Shown here: one piece after another, positions 37,253 through 47,308 of the stretch | Layout: the number at the start of each line of letters is the position of its first letter | How positions within the stretch are numbered: position 1 is the first letter of the stretch | NCBI GenBank assembly: GCA_001566295.1 | Contig: KQ964256.1 | Span: 744,001 to 808,000 of the forward strand | DNA: 64,000 bases | Direction: 5' to 3' | DNA from: Microdochium bolleyi | Lineage: Eukaryota; Ascomycota; Sordariomycetes; Xylariales; Microdochiaceae | Program-made: the position numbers and the translations under genes | Notes under the pieces: generated by a model | What the model was told of the DNA's origin: nothing | Databases searched by the model: none | The model's input: the letters and a program-made list of their open reading frames with translations, nothing else

Positions 37253-38408
37253 TTACCCTGTCATCCATGCCGCAGCCCTCCTCGCGCCGAAAGTCGTTGC
37301 CATCCTCAGGCTGCTTGAGCCCATGGGGAAATAGCTGACGAGGTACCATATCAAGCAGGCTATCTGAATGATAGCAGCGATCAGGGTCAAGATCGTGCTT
37401 TGGAGCTGTTGGAAAGTCAGCGTGACCATTGATGACACGATTATAGGTCCGATTCGATGACTCACGCCGATAGAGAAGTATATGGACATGACCAGTGACC
37501 CAAAATAAGCAGCCGAGAATGGGAGGCGAGGTCCAGAAAGTAGATGCTGGACGTAGGCCATGGGACCCATCATGGCAGCAAAGGACGACAAGAACAAAAG
37601 GGAGCCAAATGTCCATCTGATGCAACGAGTCACGGTCAGCGACACATCAAGAACGTCAAAGGGTGTATCACGCCGACATGTGGGAAAGTGAGGTGTTGGG
37701 GGAGCAGAGCTTTCACGGGAGGTGTAGGTCAGCCGACCCAATCACTGAGCTTCGGTCAGGCTGCCACGTGCCCACGTATGCTACATGCGCGGCTGCTTGA
37801 CGCGATGCGGGCCGCAGTCTGCACGATGTGGGAAATGCAAGGGTCCAGGGGTGCTATAGTCAAGGCAGAGGCTCCCCGATGCACGACGGGAATGACATGG
37901 GGCAGGGGAGATCACAGCAGAGAGCGACGTACAGGATGACAAACTTGCGTGGCTTGGCCATCAGGATAGGCCACAGGGCGAAACAGAGGACGAAACATGC
38001 GAGCGCGCCTATGTTGCAGGCAAAGAAGACAAGCATGCGGTCCCACCGACTCACTATTTGCGAAGATCGAGATTTATGGTCAGCCATCTAGGACACGCGC
38101 AAGAGCAATGTGGACAGCTGCGGACGCGGGAACAAGAAATCGAGGCTCGTTCCGCTAGAGACTTGGGAGGGGCAGGACTTACATGCAAACCAGCCCTCCT
38201 CCTCCTCACGTCGAGTTGGTGCTGGCAAGGGCGCACCGGCGCCTTCTGTCGTTGGTAGTCGGACATAGCCACCTCCACTGCCAAATGGGTTGAGCGACTG
38301 TATGGAAGACATCAACCCGGACTGCTGCGAGGTGTTGACGGGGATGTCTGCATCTCTCCTGGACCATCCAAGGGAGTTCATGGACTCGCGGAAAGAGTTG
38401 GACGCCAT
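37253..38408 (-). CDS. sft2: Sft2, Golgi/endosome vesicle-transport membrane protein
   Basis: Assembled from four exons: 38408-38183, 38053-37933, 37616-37466 and 37405-37253. Phases agree at each junction (FA|L|SRWDR, IL|WTFGS, SIG|LQST). The product is 216 residues, close to yeast Sft2 (215). The cytosolic N-terminus (1-75) is Ser-rich and ends EEEEGWFAL. Four membrane helices follow, at about 83-105 (VFFACNIGALACFVLCFALW), 117-135, 150-165 and 167-190, then the conserved end YFPMGSSSLRMATTFGARRA. Sft2 acts with Got1 in retrograde vesicle fusion at the Golgi. The long third intron piece (37617-37932, 316 nt) and short exons explain why no single ORF reveals the gene. The ORF at 36921-37625 on the same strand is a shadow. 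Confidence 0.95.
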
Positions 38409-40163
38409 GGCGAGGTTCAGTACGGATATGGTGCAGGAGGCACGGGAACAGCGGTATCCTGTTCGAGCTGCTAGTGACAAGCAATGATGCTCCGCGTGAA
38501 CGGTGTGGCCAGGTGATGTGGGGTGGTAGCCGCGAGAAGGTGCCCAAGAAAGCTACTATTGGAGAAATGGCACGTAGCCTCGTGTCGGATATGAGGATTG
38601 CCTTTGGTAGCCTTCCCAGATTGACGCGGCGGCACCAGGAGAAAGGGGGCGACGTGGGAGGGACGGGGTCTGCGGGCGCGGCGACGTGAGCAGTAGCGCG
38701 CGATGGCTTCGGATGGCGCTCGAGCACGTGGAGGACAGATGCCTGTGGATTCGTGGGCGCGACGAGGTGTGTTCAGCGATGTGTCGCAGTTGCGAGTACT
38801 CTGCGAGGCAGCTCAGGCCAGCTTCGAAGAGAGGTGTCGTTGAAGCTCAACAGTGGGGCGGCAGTGTGGGTGGGAAACGGGTCAGCTGACCAATCAGGGC
38901 ATGGGCAGCTGGGCAAGGGTGCTCACGCGCCAGGCTCACGCAGAGCCTGGTCGCTCACTCCGCCGCTCACACACGGTGGTCGTCCGTGATGACCCGAGCA
39001 GGCAAGCTCACCTCTCGGTCTTCACCTAGCACGATCGACTCAGCCTCAAACAAGGTCGTGATTCCCTGCTCTAACGCGCTTACCAGGCACGGTGCCGTGG
39101 CGATCAATCCTGAAGTGTAGCGAGCCACACGATATTCCGATACGAGCTTCGAAATGGACACCCGCCTACGTGGTTGCGTGTGCATGCTGGACATTACATA
39201 CACCTGCACAGCGAGCGTCATTTGCTAACCTCATGTTATATGCTAAAGAAACAACTAGGCAACAGGTTCCGAAGCAAAGGTGGCCTCATGGACGCGGAAC
39301 AAGGCGCTGACGACGCGCGGCAGCGACTCTTTTCTTCCGCTCAGATGGCAGATGGGAGACACGATATCTTGCTGCCTGCGGCTGGTCTTTCCACTTCCCG
39401 GCTTGGAACCTTCTTTGCAACCAGACTACGAAAGCCCTTGCACCATCATCGCCACTTTGAGCACAGGGATCGACACCTCTAGAGGTCAGGCTGTTGCCGG
39501 CGACTATGATTCATGAGGTGTGATCGCTCCAAAGCGCAGACACAAAGGTTCGTCCGGTTCCGCCGAGTGAGTCCGTCCTGATGAGGAGATCGAATGTTAC
39601 ACCCGCAATGCACGCATGCTTTATCACTCCGGAGTATATTGTGGCGCCCGGTGCAACCTTTGTCTGTTGACAGCGACGACTATAGTCTGTCGTCGGTACT
39701 CCGTAGCATAAACATGCTCTGTACAAGCCACAAGGTGATGAACGTCTGGACACAATGTGCCCAATGACCGCCAGCAGAGGCCAGGACGGAGCACATGCAT
39801 CGGGAAGCGCTTCTGATCCCTGCTGCAGCTCTTGCGCTAGGCATGCAGATGACCAGCATAGGGCGAAGGACTACGCCCATTTTGCGAGCACCTTCTCCAC
39901 CTACGAGAGCGATGCGAGGCTGAGAGCAGCGGTGACGTGCACCGAACATGTCTCGTGGCGGTTCGTGCCAGTCCATGTTGGCTTCCTTGGAGTTCCCGGG
40001 CGAGCAACGCCCCCGCGAGCTCGCTGAAGCTCGTTATCGCCTTGCCAAAGCCATCTTGCTGCCACCCATAACAAGGTTGGACCACGCTTGGGGAGACAAA
40101 GGACAAAGAGGCAGTAGAGGAACTCGGAACGCCCCGATGCCGCGCCGCGATCATGAGAACAAT

Positions 40164-40179
40164 GGGGGGGGGGGGGGGG
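40164..40179. repeat. G16 homopolymer
   Basis: An uninterrupted run of 16 guanines on the plus strand in non-coding DNA. The exact length in the source genome may be uncertain because such runs are error-prone in sequencing. Confidence 0.85.
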
Positions 40180-42576
40180 ACGAGGCGGGAGCTTGGCTAG
40201 CCCACTCGGGGCACCACCTGTCAAGCAAGATTGGTCACGTAGACCGCATCGTCCCGGAGCGGACGCTACTCAACCTTGTTTGCACGCCTGCTCGGCCAGG
40301 GCACTAGCGAAGCAAGCTTGCGAGGATCCATGGAACGAGTCGGAGACATCACGCACCACTCTGGCACCTGTAAGTAGCGTGCAGTCGGGGCCGTCTCCCT
40401 GTTGGAGAAGCGTTCGAGCGTGACGAGCCTAGAGACGCTTGACCGCCAAGCCAACTCGTGGTCCAGCCCAGTCAAGGGATGCGCGCGTCTTTGGCGTCAT
40501 CCAAGGGCCAGGAAGGTGCGGATGGAGGGGTCGCGCCCGTGCCTGTGTGGTGGTGCCATACTCGTGCCTGCTACGGACGCAACGACACCCGTGTAAGTTC
40601 GATGGAGAGGGAGAACGAACAAGGTCAGGGAGTCCGGCACATATGGCTGGTCGTATTGACTCGAGTCATTGCAACCCTACTGGACGCACAGAGGCGGCAC
40701 GTACCTCAGGGTATGCTGCATGTCTAAGGTGTGCAGAGGCGAGGGTGGATGGCTTGCAGATCATCTTTTGGGGTCGTCGAGGTCAACAGAAGAGCAGGTC
40801 CAAAGGCGACAGAGATGGGTGATTCTGAATGCGGGGCTCTCTTGTTGAAACAACCTTGAAGCCATGTCAGGCTCGCTGGGTTGGGTATCATGAGCGTTCC
40901 CCGCTTCCGAGGAAATCTCCGTCTCAGATGTCATGGGCAGCGGCTGGGCTAGTACCCAGCCATGGGACAGAGGTGGGATCGTAAAGCCACGGCAACTGGC
41001 TCGGAATACTAGTATTGGAGTATGATGGACGATGACTACCATTCTCCACGAGATCGTCCGCCCACGCCCGCGTGTCGGCAGACATGGGACACTCGGAAAG
41101 GAGGGGGAACCCGCTCGGGAGGCTCGTGAAATCCAAGTGCAGATCCAGTACATGGGGGGCCCCAGCCACCATCGGGACGAGTCCCAACTCGCGCCCTCTC
41201 TGGCATGTTCGCGGCGCGAATCGGCGATGGCAGCGGCGACGATGCTGAGGGATGATCAGGGTCCCGCCCGTTTCCCGACATGCCTATCCGCTGCTGCAGG
41301 GCAGAGGCAGATCATACAGCTGCACGGCTTCCCGCATCTTCCTGATAGGCGCCTTTGCCGCCCACCTTTCCTGGATCTTGACACTTGGAGTAGCGAGAAA
41401 CAGCAGCCCGAACGCAGCCGTCGTGGCCAGCCTGGCCGAATGGATTAACCCCTCGTGAGGGCCTGGCCAGAGTCCTAAATCTCAAAGGGAGCCTTGCCTC
41501 TGTTGAACCAATGTCAGGTACAAAGGCGGGTGCGTGCAGGTGTGCATCCTCACTACTAATCGCGGCCGTGTTGGTTCACATGGCGCAGGAGCGCGCCTCG
41601 GACTCTGTCTTGTCTTGCTTCCACGCTCAGCCCAGCCCAGCCTCCACTTTCCATTACCTGCTACGGGATTCCTCCCGGAGGAGGAGTCATGACAGTTACG
41701 GCCAACTATTTTGTCTGCGACAGCCCTGCTTTTCTTCCACTTTCCCCGTTGGCCGCAAGACAGAACATGTTGCACTGCGGAAGCAGTAACTGCAATGCCC
41801 CTGTTCCGTGCTCGAGTCGAGACCCATGTGTGGCAGGGATCGGTGTCAGATGAGGCCATGGCTCTGAGCAAAACCTCCGCCACAAATGGACAAAACCAAG
41901 AAAGCCATGCTGGGGCAGGCAGACAATGCCATGCACCCTGCAGTTCCCTGGTTTGCCTACCTCCCTGCTCTCAAAGGAACCCACACGCTAAGCATAGAGG
42001 GCATACTCTGGAGCAAACCGGGTGGGTCGTCGACGTGGGTTGGGCGGTCGGGCGCAGACGGAAGAGAGGGGGAGGCGGGCAAAGCGAGCAGCAAGGAAGG
42101 CAGCCTGTCCTCCTTGGTGGCGATCTGCTGCTCTGAAGCCCATATTGTTCGAGAGGGTGCGTAGGGGTTGCGGAAGAGCAACTTGTGTCTTAGCATGGGC
42201 GTTGATGGTGGGTTGGCTGACTGGGCGCCTGAGGTGTCACGGGTTCACCCACTGCCCTCCATCTTGGACGTTCTTGTCATGACTGCCGGGGCGGAGATAG
42301 TGGCCTAGCACCATGGCGTCCTTCCTCTCGCTCTCCTTCGAGCAAGGAACATCCACACGTACAAGCCGCCTTGCTCCAGTGTAGGCTGCTCCTCTTATCT
42401 ATTTCTGAGCACGCTGAGACCGCTCCCTCTTGCTCACCTGTCCACACCACCAAGTCCGCCTAGTGTCTGCATCCCGGGACATGGCAGATAAGTCAGGAGA
42501 CGCGTTTCTGGCGATGGCCCCTCTGACGACATATGCGGATCGTGTCGGCCTTGCTGTGGATCTTTGAGTGTGGGAG

Positions 42577-42584
42577 TATATAAG
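42577..42584 (+). promoter_or_regulatory. TATA-box-like element (TATATAAG)
   Basis: A clean TATATAAG, the best TATA match I found in the 38.4-44.9 kb gap. About 140 bp downstream an ATG (42722) opens a 10-codon frame that runs into GTAAGT, but no continuing exon could be recognised. It may mark an unannotated transcript start, or be chance. Confidence 0.3.
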
Positions 42585-44933
42585 AAGCTGTAGGCGTCCA
42601 GATTGGGCGATGCCGCTTGGTTGAGAACGAACCCGTTACCAACACCAGCACCCCGTCTCCTGCTCCGAAAGGTCTCTGCGATCTACCAGAATTCGACATA
42701 TACGATACCTCCTACGTTTGCTATGCGCCGCGCCGCGTTGACAGACTTCTTGTAAGTGTGCCCTTTTTGCCCCTGGTGTCTTCGTTGTCCCCGCGTCTGC
42801 CTCTTCTACTGGAAGCTGCCTGTCCGGAAGCCGATGGTGCTCGTGAGAGTCGCGTCTTGCTGGTGCTGCTCTGAAGCTTGACCTGCATGCCTCCGGGGAA
42901 GTGCTCTTCCTGGCTCGGCAGCTCGTCCTGCGGCATCCAGGCAGACCCGATATCTCTGGCATTCCTCGACCCTCTTGGTTGTCGTCTTTGGCCTTTCGAA
43001 ATCAGCCCAGGAAACACCCGCCGCAAATAAGCTGGGCGGGTCGATCCATGAACCAGACCGGCACACGGGCAACATGGGCACTTCGATGGAGTGTTTCGAC
43101 ACCTGGTCTGTCTCGAACGGAGACGACCCATGTTGTTGGGAGACGCAGCCAATGGCCAGCGCGGCCCCAACCCCGCGTTCGAGTAGCCACTTGCAAGTTG
43201 CAGGCAGTCGCGATCAAAGACGCCACGGTGATGGCCGTGCTGGCGCCGGCATGCAGGATGCCAGTCAACCCCGGGCGGATGGCGACATGTGCGACAGGGC
43301 ATCGACAGAAACGGGCAACCCGAGGCTTCGAGCATGTCGACCACCAAGACATGGGGGCACTGACAGGTGCGAACAATGGGCGATCGGCCCTCACGGCGAC
43401 TCTATTGCTGGCCTGGACCCCTAGTGGGGCCCTGCGGCTGGTGCCTCTACCTTGGTGCCGTCATCCTCGCAGTCTCACCACGCCTCTGGCCACAACCCAA
43501 CCATCATGGGGAAACCCACGAGCCGTCATCACAGCCTTGCGCCTCGGATTTACCACCCGCGATAGACCTTGGATGGCTGACAGCCCCGTGCCTTTGCAGT
43601 GCCAGCCACGTCTGCCTTCAGCCCGCCATTCTCGCCAGCGGGTTTCAGCTCCGCCCTCTCTGGCCCTCGACCCGGACCGCCACAGCGACAGCGACCCAGC
43701 CTGGTGCCGAAAGTAGCTCCAGGCCCCGGACTTGTGCGTGCTTTCCCCTTGTGGCTTGGTGCAGCATCCTGACCGTGGGCCAACTGAACCTGACAGATTC
43801 CCTGCATCGCTAGCCCCCCACCACAACCTCCAACCTCACCCTCACCGCTGCCTGTCGACGCAGCCGCAACACGCACTTCAGGTAAGCAGGGTGCTCCTGT
43901 CGGCCGCTTCCCTTTCTTTGCACAACCAGGATATCCCCCCCTCGCCCTCGCCCTGCTTTCCCGTGTCTCTCCACCGCGCCAGCGCGATCTCGGTTGCCCT
44001 CGCCCTCCTTTGTTGCACCCAAGTCGGGCCACCAGAGCGCTGACGGGTTGGTCGAGTGCCGCCTGCTCCACGCAGCCAATGATAGTGCACCACCGCAAGC
44101 AGCTAGTGCGCCACGCTATCCTGATTCACCATTGACTGGACTGCAACCTGCCCCCTCTCCTCCTCCGGCCAGCTTTCACATCGCCGCGGCAGCCACGGCG
44201 ACTTTCCAGAGCCCTTCCAAGTTCCACGCCGTCCAGACGCCATCTCACCGTCTCTTCTCACTCAGCAACCACTTTCTCGCCTAAGCTAACCACTCCGAAA
44301 AGGGGGCCCATATCATCATCCTCCGCTTCCTCCGTCGCATCATCCGCCTCGCATCCACCACTCGGACCCCGGACAGGCCAGCTCTGTAAGTGAGGCCACC
44401 GCCTCCTAGCGTTCCGCCCCCTCCGAGGCCAGCATGCAATATTAGTCCGCTCGCGACGCTCGTCGCCAGCTCCTTCCGCTTCCTCCGTCATCTAACTCCT
44501 GCTCGAACCACTCTAGGCAACACGAGTCGCCCTCGTCACAGCACCGCCCCCATTCAGTCTGCGCATCATCCGCAAGCCATTCGCACAAAGGTTGGTGTTC
44601 GGCACATCTTCTTGTCTTGACTCATTTACCGCCAGTCTCCCTCAGGCCGGTGTCGCAGATCGCAACAGGCCCAACCCCCCTGCCTGTGCGCATCGTCCTC
44701 GGGCGTAGTCGCCCACCCCCCACATTCCCAGATCCTCACAACTGAAATACCCCCCTGTGCCTCCTTTCAAGCGGGGCGGCCGTGCCTCTCCTCTTACCTT
44801 CACGCAACCCCTCAGCTGACAGGCTCCTTGCTTGCAGAGTGGTGATCACATTCACGACGACCTCGCCCTTTAAGCACTCCCTCTACATCAAATAAAGCAT
44901 CAACGTTCTCGAAGCTTCGCGCAACCCGCCGCG

Positions 44934-46502
44934 ATGGCTCAAACAGGCTTCAACCACTTTGGTGGGAGCCACACCAATGGCGGCAGCATCAACCCCAACG
45001 ACCTAATGGGCGGCGGCTACGGCTCGTCCTACTCAAACAACTTCTCGGGCAACAGCTCGTCAAACAACTTCTTCACCGAAGACGATCTCCTCGACAGCCT
45101 AGGCAGCCCCGCAGAGGACATGCCTAGCCACAGTCACAACAACCAGAACCACAACATAGGAAGCATGAACGACATGAACTTAGGCTACCCATCCAGCGTG
45201 TATGCCTCCCACCACAACTCGGGCAGCCTGCAGATCGACCAGAACCACATCAACGGTTATTCCAACACCCCAGACGGCGACCCAATTCAGAGCCCTTTCG
45301 TTCACAGCTTCGGGGGCCCACAGTTCCGTCAGATGCAGAACTTCGGCTCCTCACTGCAGTCTCCCGTCTCCTATTCAGGCTCGCCGCTCACAGGATCGGA
45401 CCCCAACAACGACAACGGAGAATCAAATTACCTGAATGCCAAGTCTCGCGCCAGACTTTCCCAGAGTATGCAGCGGAAGCAGAGCAGCAACGGTAGGAGT
45501 CCTCTCACTCCCAAGACTGCTTCCGCCATACCCTCCATGGACAACCAGGCTTTCGGCGCTCAGCCAATCCGGACCGCGAATGGCCAGCACGAGAAGTCCC
45601 CTTCTAATCAATGGATGCCTACACCAAATAGCCTCGGGTCTTTCCCGGGCTCCGGCTACTCTTCACCCATGCAACAACATGCCATGCAACCACCCCAAAT
45701 CACAGATGTTCTGCTCAAGGGTGGCACTTCCATGCCCGCAAAGCTAAGCGCCAATGGTGGCGTGTCTACGCAAGAGATGAAGAGGAAGAGACGTAGGGAA
45801 TCCCACAATCTCGTTGAGCGTCGCCGCCGCGACAATATCAACGAGCGTATCCAGGACCTGAGCAAGTTGGTGCCAATACATCGTCTCGAAGATGACAAGA
45901 TTCGAAAACTCATCCAGAATGGCACGCCATTGTCCCCTACCCTCAGCGCAGTGAACTCTGCGCAAGCTACATCTAGTCTTGCGTCCCCCGGTGCCAAGCG
46001 AGCCACTGGGATTGGCAATATCACGACTGGCCTGCCTTTGGAAGACAAGGACAAAGGCCCCAACAAGGGCGACATCCTCAACGGATCGGTCAGCTGGACT
46101 CGCGATCTCATGTGGATGCTTAATCTCAAGCTTCAACAGCAGCAGGAGCTCATCGAACAACTCACCGAGCTCGGTGGGCACGTCCCTTTCGAGTTCACCG
46201 AGGATGAGAAGCGCATGCAGACGGAGCTCATGGAGACCATGGCCAAGAATGACGTTCACTCCTTCTCCTACTCTCGCCGGCAAGGTACCGGGCTGCGTGT
46301 TCCCGACCACACAGACTATCGTGGAGATCCTCTGACGGCTGTCACGAATGGCATCGAGGGCATCTCCGTAAGCCCTGATGATGACACTTACGATGTCACA
46401 TCTGATCTCGTCCATGACAATCTTATGTGGAACGATGACAACAACAATGTCTTCAAGGAAGAAGACGAATACAACCTCAGCAATGATATGGACATGGCTT
46501 AA
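44934..46502 (+). CDS. bHLH transcription factor with a long loop (Rtg3/GlcD-gamma-like)
   Basis: A 522-residue single-exon protein. The first ~280 residues are Asn/Ser/Gly/Gln-rich, typical of a fungal activation region. The basic region and helix 1 (about 283-327) read RRRESHNLVERRRRDNINER, with H291, E295 and R299 in the positions that read CANNTG, of the class that prefers CACGTG. Helix 2 (about 379-400, DILNGSVSWTRDLMWML) runs into a Gln/Leu heptad-like segment (400-415), so it is probably a bHLH-zipper dimer. Between the helices lies a loop of about 55 residues rich in Ser, Ala and Gly, far longer than the usual 6-12. From memory, fungal relatives are annotated as HLH (GlcD gamma) and resemble yeast Rtg3. 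The acidic C-terminus (about 470-522) is Asp/Asn-rich. Nuclear location is inferred; target genes are unknown. Confidence 0.88.
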   Translation: MAQTGFNHFGGSHTNGGSINPNDLMGGGYGSSYSNNFSGNSSSNNFFTEDDLLDSLGSPAEDMPSHSHNNQNHNIGSMNDMNLGYPSSVYASHHNSGSLQIDQNHINGYSNTPDGDPIQSPFVHSFGGPQFRQMQNFGSSLQSPVSYSGSPLTGSDPNNDNGESNYLNAKSRARLSQSMQRKQSSNGRSPLTPKTASAIPSMDNQAFGAQPIRTANGQHEKSPSNQWMPTPNSLGSFPGSGYSSPMQQHAMQPPQITDVLLKGGTSMPAKLSANGGVSTQEMKRKRRRESHNLVERRRRDNINERIQDLSKLVPIHRLEDDKIRKLIQNGTPLSPTLSAVNSAQATSSLASPGAKRATGIGNITTGLPLEDKDKGPNKGDILNGSVSWTRDLMWMLNLKLQQQQELIEQLTELGGHVPFEFTEDEKRMQTELMETMAKNDVHSFSYSRRQGTGLRVPDHTDYRGDPLTAVTNGIEGISVSPDDDTYDVTSDLVHDNLMWNDDNNNVFKEEDEYNLSNDMDMA

Positions 46503-47308
46503 GGCGGCGCTGTCACCATCTCTCTGCGTCTCGCATTCGTCAGTTCATACAATGCATTTCCGCTTCGAACATTGTGCTCTTTTTTTCACTCTTTTGCCGC
46601 TTTCGGAGTCTTTATCCTCTCCCATTCCAACCATAGCATCATCTTCTTAATCTGGCGTTGGCTCGGCTTCACATGGTACAGGGCATCACAGAATGGTCAG
46701 GCGTTTGCAATTGTCGGCATTACAGAGCACACTATGTACAGCGATCACCCGCGCAATGCTCTGCCTCATACGGAAGATGTCTCGCTTGATGACACCCACC
46801 CGACGGTTGCCTCGGCAGCATGTCACACCGTCACCAAGATAAGCATCGCGGGTATTTCTCGTTCTCGTCGTTTCCTCACCTTTTCTTTGCTGTTCACAAC
46901 ATCTCTGGTCTGCATCTCTCTGATTTTATGATACCTGACCAACGTCTTGTGGAGTTGAAACTCCCGGGCCTTGGTCACCATGCGTTGAATTTTGGTTTTC
47001 CACGGCATCAGTCATACATCATGTTCAATTTCGTCGAACCTGTTCTTCAACGTTGCCGAACTTTGGGCGTCTCGGACAAGCTGGCTGCTGCTGTGCTTTC
47101 CTTCCATCCAGATCGCGGGTCACTGTCATGTGACGCCTCATCCTCGCATCACTTATCATTATACAATATGTAGCCGGTCTCGTACCCACGGCATCATAAT
47201 AACATGTACCCTGCAAATGACATGCAGTTGTCTTAAACTCCAGAACAGATCGGTCCAATTTTGACCCTGCGCGCCTTGTCCTCTCTACTAGTGTCCTATG
47301 CATGATAA
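46503..47308. other. Convergent 3' flanks of the bHLH gene and npr3
   Basis: This 0.8 kb separates two gene ends facing each other. It is T-rich on the plus strand just after the bHLH stop (46560-46650), as expected for a 3' UTR. No gene was seen. Confidence 0.6.

Larger units (their letters stand above)
38409..44933. other. 6.5 kb gene-poor interval upstream of sft2 and the bHLH gene
   Basis: This interval lies between divergent genes. I could not support any coding gene in it. ORFs of up to 271 codons (42901-43716, +) occur but read as random Pro/Arg/Thr-rich sequence. Features noted are a run of 16 G at 40164-40179 and a TATATAAG box at 42577-42584. The leader from about 43,800 to 44,930 is strongly C/T-rich and contains possible splice signals (GTAAG near 43,887 and 44,387), suggesting a long, perhaps spliced, 5' UTR for the bHLH gene. 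A three-codon upstream ORF (ATG at 44435) lies in that leader. Confidence 0.5.

Noticed and set aside
36921..37625. 234-codon minus-strand ORF with hydrophobic stretches
   Set aside because: It overlaps sft2 exons 3 and 4 in the wrong frame; the spliced sft2 model explains the region.
42901..43716. 271-codon plus-strand ORF as a continuation of the TATA-linked mini-exon
   Set aside because: An in-phase acceptor exists near 43,011, but the translation reads as random Pro/Arg/Thr-rich sequence and has no domain.
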